Source of the DNA: a virus
Reading direction: 5' to 3' (one strand)
IMG/VR virus record: IMGVR_UViG_3300044712_002045
Span: 1-22,114 of that record
Length of the DNA stretch: 22,114 bases
Below, in pieces: positions 18,479 to 22,114 of the stretch. The position numbers were made by a program, and so were the translations under genes. Positions within the stretch are counted from its first letter, which is position 1, and every line of letters begins with the position of its first letter. The notes below the pieces were generated by a model. That model did no database searches, was not told the origin of the DNA, and saw only the letters and a program-made list of their open reading frames with translations.

Positions 18479-20034
18479 CTGCCACCGCCCTTCTTGGCCT
18501 TGCCGAGGCCGTAGAACGTCGCGAACGCGTCGAGCGTCGCGTCACGCGAGTCGCTGCCCGCGCCGGTTGGACCGAACGTCGCGAGCAGCTCGACGACGAG
18601 GCCGCGCGCCTGGTTGCCCTTCATCTTCGCGACGGTTTCGCGGAAGCGCTGCTCGCGCTCGTCGTAGGACCCGTCGGTGGCGAGGAGCTTGCGGCGAGCG
18701 AGAAGATCGATGCCGTCCCAGTCGAACGCGCGCGCGATCTCGAGCGCGAGCAGCCGCCAGAATGTGTCGCCTGGCACGACCCGCTCAGCCTTCGCGACCA
18801 CCTCGACGAGTCGCGCCTCGCGCTTCTTGGCCTCGCGGGCGCGCTTCTTCTGCTCGGCTTCCCACTCCTCCTCGCGACGCTTCTCGGCGGCGGTCATCTT
18901 CGCCGGCGGCGCCGACTTCGGCTTCGGGGCGGCCTTGGTGAACTCCGACCGCGCGACCAGCTCGCGCACGCCGCCGTCGGGATCGCGCGCGAGGACGATC
19001 TCGACGTCCTTCGCTGCCTTGCCGAGGAGCTGCTTGCGCGTGCGCTGCTTCGGGTCCGAGTAGTCGGGCTCGTTGATGTCGACGTAGGGCGACGTCCCGG
19101 ACACGCTCCGCATGCCGTGCGGGAACACGTCCTTCGTCTCCTTTTCCGAGAGCACCTTCTGGCCCTTCTCCTTGGCCTCGGCGACGCGCCGCTCCCACGT
19201 CGCATCGCGCTTCGCGCCGAAGCACTTCGGGTCCGTGCAGAGGTCGTCCTTCGCCTCGATGTCGCTGAAGAGCTCGCGCTGGTTGCCGGTGCGCTTCGGG
19301 CAGCCCTGGCAGGCCGGCGCGCCCGCAACGAGCGAGGCGTCGGCGCGGTCGAACGGAGCGTCGACGAGGCGGAGCATGTAGTTCCGCTGCACGATGCGGG
19401 CGGCCTCGCGGAACGCGGGCAGCGCCCCGTCGTAGCCCTCGGTCGTGATCTCCTTCAGCGCCTTCTTCTGGAGGTCCTCGTGCGGGATGCGCGCGATGAG
19501 GAGCGCTGTCGCCGCGGTGAGCTTGCCGTCGAGGAAGGCCTTGCGCGCCTCCGGAACGAGCGCCGCGAACTTGAGGCGAGCGTAGATGGTCGCCGTCGAC
19601 TTGCCGACCTTCGCTGCGATCTCCTCGACGGCGTAGCCGTGCGTCGTCGCGAGCGCGTGGTAGGCGTCGGCCTCCTCGAGCGGGTGGATGTCCGAGCGCT
19701 TCGCGTTCTCGACGATCTGGATCTCGACGACCTCGGCATCGGAGAGCTCGCGCACGGTCGCGAGGATCGACTTGAGGCCGGCGAGCTTCGTGCCGCGCAG
19801 GCGCCGCTCGCCGAACACGAGCTCGTAGCGGCCGGCCTTCTTCGGGTGCGGGCGGACGAGCACGGGCTGCAGCAGGCCGTGGAGCTTGATGTCGGCGGCC
19901 ATCTCCTCGATGCCGGTGAAGGTCTTGCGCGGCTGCGTCGGGCTCGGGTCGATGAGCGCGACGTCGAGCGAGCGCAGGCCCGTCTCGTTGGGGCGCGCCG
20001 CCTTGCCGTTCGTCTGGTGGGTCTCGATGTTCAT
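18475..20034 (-). CDS. Large ParB-like DNA-binding protein
   Basis: This 519-residue protein is read from the ATG at 20032-20034, coupled to the upstream stop. N-terminal ParB/Spo0J motifs: IDPSPTQPRKTF, LLQPVLVRPHPKKAGRYELV, the nucleotide-binding GERRLRGTKLAG (residues 75-86) and EIQIVENAKRSDIHPLEEA (104-122). An HTH follows (YAVEEIAAKVGKSTATIYARL, 134-154). A Cys cluster comes next: CQGCPKR and LCTDPKCF (Cys242, Cys245, Cys266, Cys271). A long charged coiled coil (KRREEEWEAEQKKRAREAKK, about 385-405) and a helical C-terminal domain complete it. ParB proteins load on DNA at parS-like sites using CTP. The plasmid KorB type also represses transcription. No ParA is in the window. It may act in partition if this element is extrachromosomal, or in regulation. 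Confidence 0.88.
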   Translation of the reverse strand: MNIETHQTNGKAARPNETGLRSLDVALIDPSPTQPRKTFTGIEEMAADIKLHGLLQPVLVRPHPKKAGRYELVFGERRLRGTKLAGLKSILATVRELSDAEVVEIQIVENAKRSDIHPLEEADAYHALATTHGYAVEEIAAKVGKSTATIYARLKFAALVPEARKAFLDGKLTAATALLIARIPHEDLQKKALKEITTEGYDGALPAFREAARIVQRNYMLRLVDAPFDRADASLVAGAPACQGCPKRTGNQRELFSDIEAKDDLCTDPKCFGAKRDATWERRVAEAKEKGQKVLSEKETKDVFPHGMRSVSGTSPYVDINEPDYSDPKQRTRKQLLGKAAKDVEIVLARDPDGGVRELVARSEFTKAAPKPKSAPPAKMTAAEKRREEEWEAEQKKRAREAKKREARLVEVVAKAERVVPGDTFWRLLALEIARAFDWDGIDLLARRKLLATDGSYDEREQRFRETVAKMKGNQARGLVVELLATFGPTGAGSDSRDATLDAFATFYGLGKAKKGGGR

Positions 20035-20306
20035 GCGGTTCTCCTCGCTTCGGTGATGTCGATCCAGGACGGCTCGTCCTGGGAATCGGGCTGCTTGCCG
20101 GCCTTGAGCGTTTCGTGGCGCTCTCGCGCGAGCGCGGAGAGCAGGCGGATGCGGTCGCGCTTCGCGCGCGTGAGCCACTGCGGATTCGAGTCGACGAACA
20201 CGCCATCGGCCGTGGCACGAATCGCGAAGTCGTCGAACGTGTAGCGGACGCAGGTGATCGGCTTGCGGTTGTCCATCGGGAAGTCCCGTCGGCTGGCGCG
20301 CTTCAT
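20031..20306 (-). CDS. Small unknown protein (91 aa)
   Basis: This 91-residue protein begins MKRASRRDFPMDNRKPITCV. The ATG at 20304-20306 overlaps the upstream stop by four bases. An internal ATG at residue 11 is an alternative. The segment VRYTFDDFAIRATADGVFVDS looks strand-rich and is followed by a helix with WLTRAKRDRIRLLSALARERHETL. No motif or family was recognised. It is coupled to the large ParB-like gene downstream, which hints at a linked function. Confidence 0.62.
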   Translation of the reverse strand: MKRASRRDFPMDNRKPITCVRYTFDDFAIRATADGVFVDSNPQWLTRAKRDRIRLLSALARERHETLKAGKQPDSQDEPSWIDITEARRTA

Positions 20307-20533
20307 GCGGCCTCGGCCTTCGTGCAGCGGCGCCGGTCGTGTCCGCGAGCTCCGCAGAAGCCGCAGCGCATGTCGCGCGGCTTCGCGTTCGGCGTCATCG
20401 CGTAGTAGCGCCGCTTGTGCCGGTTGTTGTCGTGTTCACCGCAGCGCTGGCAGCGCACGCGATCGGGGCGGGCCCTCGCACCGCAGTCGATGCAAAGGCC
20501 GGCGTCGATTCGCTGCTGCTTCACGCTGCTCAC
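20303..20533 (-). CDS. Double zinc-finger protein with CCHC knuckle
   Basis: This 76-residue protein starts at GTG 20531-20533, overlapping the stop of a 31-codon frame by four bases. An internal GTG three codons later is an alternative. The N-terminal finger has Cys14-x2-Cys17-x10-Cys28-x2-Cys31, the spacing and wording (L-C-I-D-C) of the fingers in the GIY-YIG protein at 14922-15515 (R-C-I-D-C). The C-terminal finger, CGFCGARGHDRRRC, is C-x2-C-x4-H-x4-C, exactly a retroviral-type CCHC zinc knuckle. Between them is a basic stretch (NRHKRRYYA). Such knuckles bind single-stranded nucleic acid in other proteins. An RNA- or ssDNA-binding role is inferred. Confidence 0.75.
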   Translation of the reverse strand: MSSVKQQRIDAGLCIDCGARARPDRVRCQRCGEHDNNRHKRRYYAMTPNAKPRDMRCGFCGARGHDRRRCTKAEAA

Positions 20534-20625
20534 TGCAGGCCCCGCACATGCGCGCAGGGCCAGCCTCCGGTCTGCTCGGCGATGAGCGGCAGCTCGCGCG
20601 CCGTAGTGTCGTTCGCGGGCGCCAT
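20530..20625 (-). CDS. Possible 31-residue protein coupled on both sides
   Basis: An ATG at 20623-20625 shares one base with the stop of the ParB-like gene (TGATG). The frame encodes MAPANDTTARELPLIAEQTG and then GWPCAHVRGLQ before TGA at 20530-20532, where it overlaps the next gene's GTG by four bases. Without it the zinc-finger gene would follow an untranslated gap of 91 bases, unlike the other junctions in this operon. AGGAG lies about 11 bases upstream, which is long. It may be a real micropeptide or only a translational relay. Confidence 0.45.
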   Translation of the reverse strand: MAPANDTTARELPLIAEQTGGWPCAHVRGLQ

Positions 20626-21377
20626 CACGCCGCCGTCTCCTGGGCGATGCGCGCGAGCTTGGGGAGCTGTTCGCGAACGATGACAGCGACGAGCTCGGCT
20701 CCCTTGCGCGACGACCGTGCCACTTCGGTCAGCTGATCGATGCCTCGCTCGAACGTGTCCTGCGCGCGCGCAAGGCTGCTCACGAACGCGTCTTGCTCGC
20801 TCGGCGGCGCTGGCGTGGATGGGACGACTGACGCCGGCGAGGCGACCGGTCGCGCCGCATTCGCCGCGGCGATGTTCGAGACGTTCATTACGGCCTCGGT
20901 GCCGTGGCGCGTCGTGTAGCGGCGCTGCCCGCTCTCTTCCGGGGCGTCACCAGCGAGCCGTTTGCGCTGGGCCCGAACGGTCTCGTGGTTCACGCCGACG
21001 GTCTCGGCGATCTTGCGATCGCTCCACGTCGACCACTCCTCGTCACGGAGCAGGCGCTCGATGGCGATGCGCTTGTCAGCGCGCGTGAGGTGCACCCCGT
21101 GACGTCGGTTCGCACCCAGGCTGTAGAAGATCGCGTCGCGAAGGACGCCTTGCCGAACGTCGGCTTCCAGCTCCGTCAGGCCCGCGGCAGAGGCCGCCTG
21201 AACCCGGTGGAAACCGTCCGCGAGGATGTAGCTCGTGCCGTCGTAGAACACGATGATCGGCGGGAAGACGTCGCCGCGCATCATCGCGTCGCCGTACTCG
21301 GTGACGGCCTCCTCGTTGAGCTGCGCACGCGCCTGCGTGCCGGCGTTCAGGACGATCTGCGCGATCGCGAGCTTCAT
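20625..21377 (-). CDS. ParB-like domain protein with HTH
   Basis: This 250-residue protein is read from ATG 21375-21377 (MKLAIAQIVLNAGTQARAQL), coupled to the upstream stop. A longer frame upstream is Arg/Pro-rich read-through. Residues 1-90 form a ParB-like N-terminal fold with PPIIVFYDGTSYILADGFHRVQAA (the D-G-F-H-R motif, 54-58) in place of the classic G-E-R-R. Next comes GANRRHGVHLTRADKRIAIERL, then an HTH (WSDRKIAETVGVNHETVRAQRKRL, 118-141). The last 80 residues are a polar linker and a helix. Proteins of this layout occur in phages and mobile elements of high-GC bacteria, usually next to replication genes, and are thought to be DNA-binding regulators. It is a second, distinct ParB-type protein in the same operon. 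Confidence 0.85.
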   Translation of the reverse strand: MKLAIAQIVLNAGTQARAQLNEEAVTEYGDAMMRGDVFPPIIVFYDGTSYILADGFHRVQAASAAGLTELEADVRQGVLRDAIFYSLGANRRHGVHLTRADKRIAIERLLRDEEWSTWSDRKIAETVGVNHETVRAQRKRLAGDAPEESGQRRYTTRHGTEAVMNVSNIAAANAARPVASPASVVPSTPAPPSEQDAFVSSLARAQDTFERGIDQLTEVARSSRKGAELVAVIVREQLPKLARIAQETAA

Positions 21378-21826
21378 GCGGCCACCGCCTGCAGCTCGAT
21401 GAATTCGCGGAGCTCCGGAACAGGCTGGAACCACTCCCCCCGAAGGCGCGCGTAGCGAAACCACCCGTGCAGCCGACGCTCGGTCGGAACACCACCGCGG
21501 ACCGTTCCGAGAAGCCGAAGTCGCTCTGCGTTTCCAGTTTGAAGCTCGCGGAGCCGCTCGTTGACGTGACCTGTCGTCGTGCCGATCTTCACTGGGCCGC
21601 CGAGACCGGCCTCGACGAAGTAGACGCGGCCCGTGGTCGAGTCCTCGTCGCTCAGCGCGAAGAAGCGCGTCGTCAGCAGCGCCTTCTGGAAGTTCGACCA
21701 AGGCAAGCGACTCCGCACGGCGAGGAAGAGGTCGGTTAGCTCGTCCGCGCTGGCGACCGTGCGGAGCGTGCTGCGCTCGCCTTCGGTAAGCGACGGAAGC
21801 AGTTCCTCGAGCAGGCGGGGGTTCAT
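21374..21826 (-). CDS. GIY-YIG (Mug113-like) domain protein
   Basis: This 150-residue protein is read from ATG 21824-21826 (MNPRLLEELLPSLTEGERST) with GAGG six bases upstream. Residues 1-62 are helical with SLTEGERSTLRTVASADELTD. Residues 67-144 are a GIY-YIG-superfamily domain of the same branch as the one at 14922-15515: RVYFVEAG, GPVKIGTTTG, Arg91, LQTGNAERLRLLG, ERRLHGWFRYARLRGEWF (His120, Glu131). The two domains share K-I-G, T/V-G-N, L-L-G and R-G-E-W-F at matching spacing, so they are paralogues. This copy has a helical N-terminus instead of zinc fingers. It is the first gene after the control region. Possible nuclease or DNA-binding protein. Confidence 0.8.
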   Translation of the reverse strand: MNPRLLEELLPSLTEGERSTLRTVASADELTDLFLAVRSRLPWSNFQKALLTTRFFALSDEDSTTGRVYFVEAGLGGPVKIGTTTGHVNERLRELQTGNAERLRLLGTVRGGVPTERRLHGWFRYARLRGEWFQPVPELREFIELQAVAA

Positions 21827-22114
21827 GTGGCCCTCGTGAACTGCGCGGACACGCAGAACGCCGCGACCGCCGGCACCACGCCGCACCCGCGAACAAAAAA
21901 AAGTGCGGCCCGTGAAACACTCGCCGCTGAACGCGAGAGTCGGTGGGAGAAAAATGCGCCGCGATCTCGTTGCGGATTCCGGCGGTGTTCAGCTACCGAC
22001 TCGGCGCCGGGTTCAGCACATGAACCACGGCGCAGAGTGCTCGCGCGAGCACCACTGAACACTGCGTGCACATTGCACCCAAGCTCGACATCGCGAACGT
22101 TCGACACGTGACCT
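21827..22114 (-). promoter_or_regulatory. Early control region with clustered dyads
   Basis: No convincing gene lies here. The stretch holds: GGTTCA-n5-TGAACC (22010-22026); GTGTTCAG (21985-21992) inverted at 22055-22062; a further CTGAAC (21927-21932); GTGCTCGC-GCGAGCAC, a 16-bp perfect palindrome (22037-22052); GTGCA-CAT-TGCAC (22066-22078); and CGAACGTTCG (22094-22103). A run of eight T on the minus strand (21895-21902) lies between CCGCAC and GTGCGG arms. The recurring GTTCAG/CTGAAC half-sites look like repressor operators upstream of the leftward operon. I could not pick a reliable -35/-10 pair. Confidence 0.55.

Noticed and set aside
21895-21902. Eight-T run on the minus strand as a terminator
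   Set aside because: The flanking CCGCAC/GTGCGG arms enclose the T-run instead of preceding it, so this is not a standard terminator. It is upstream of the first gene of the operon.
21823-22107. 94-codon minus-strand frame ending with an ATGA overlap onto the first early gene
   Set aside because: It runs through all the palindromes, has a GTG start with no ribosome-binding site, and its product is Arg/Ala/Ser-rich without any domain-like pattern. The overlap with the next gene could be chance, or a short leader peptide may use only its last codons.

Overview
The window looks like part of a tailed (siphovirus- or myovirus-type) bacteriophage genome, integrated or extrachromosomal, from a very GC-rich bacterium. 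Third codon positions are almost all G or C. A host in the Myxococcota or high-GC Pseudomonadota range would fit, but the sequence does not decide it. Every gene I accept is on the minus strand, so transcription runs from position 22114 toward position 1. No integrase, repressor, lysis gene, tRNA or CRISPR array is visible. Tail tube, tape measure and lysis genes are presumably beyond position 1.

Right part (22114 to 11967), early and DNA-metabolism operon. A gene-free control region packed with dyads (21827-22114) precedes a compact run of genes, most joined by 1- or 4-base start/stop overlaps. In order of transcription they are: a GIY-YIG-like protein; a ParB-like HTH protein; a 31-residue ORF; a double zinc-finger protein with a CCHC knuckle; a small unknown; a large ParB-like protein; a small unknown; an SF2 helicase; a zinc-ribbon protein; a small unknown; a VRR-NUC nuclease; a triple-zinc-finger GIY-YIG protein; and a 983-residue primase-helicase with a C-terminal HTH.

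Middle (11966 to 10218). The end of the primase gene runs into a cluster of inverted and direct copies of ACTGGCGGAATC arranged around a 24-bp hairpin with an AT-rich centre (11800-11997). It resembles a replication origin or a multi-operator control site. A three-gene operon follows (unknown helical protein, GHxGPHxC protein, HTH plus coiled coil), then a short gap with an 11-bp dyad.

Left part (10217 to 1), packaging and head module: zinc ribbon, small terminase, large terminase, Mu gp29-type portal, small spike-base-like protein, MuF-type head protein fused to an HExxH metallopeptidase, a 59-residue protein, an S78 protease fused to a scaffold that has its own internal start, coiled-coil protein, major capsid protein (the capsid gene is transcribed before the coiled-coil gene), HhH-like protein, a beta-sandwich protein, a gp36-type connector carrying a second copy of that beta domain, a virion morphogenesis (gpG/gpS-like) protein, a tail-terminator-like protein and a partial gene. 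The head module is mosaic: Mu-like portal, MuF, gp36 and virion morphogenesis genes are combined with a GTA/HK97-style terminase, protease and spike-base protein.

The best candidates for something undescribed are the origin-like repeat complex, the PrimPol/Fe-S-helicase/HTH fusion that ends inside it, the MuF-metallopeptidase fusion, the shared zinc-finger and GIY-YIG modules of the early operon, and the duplicated virion beta domain.
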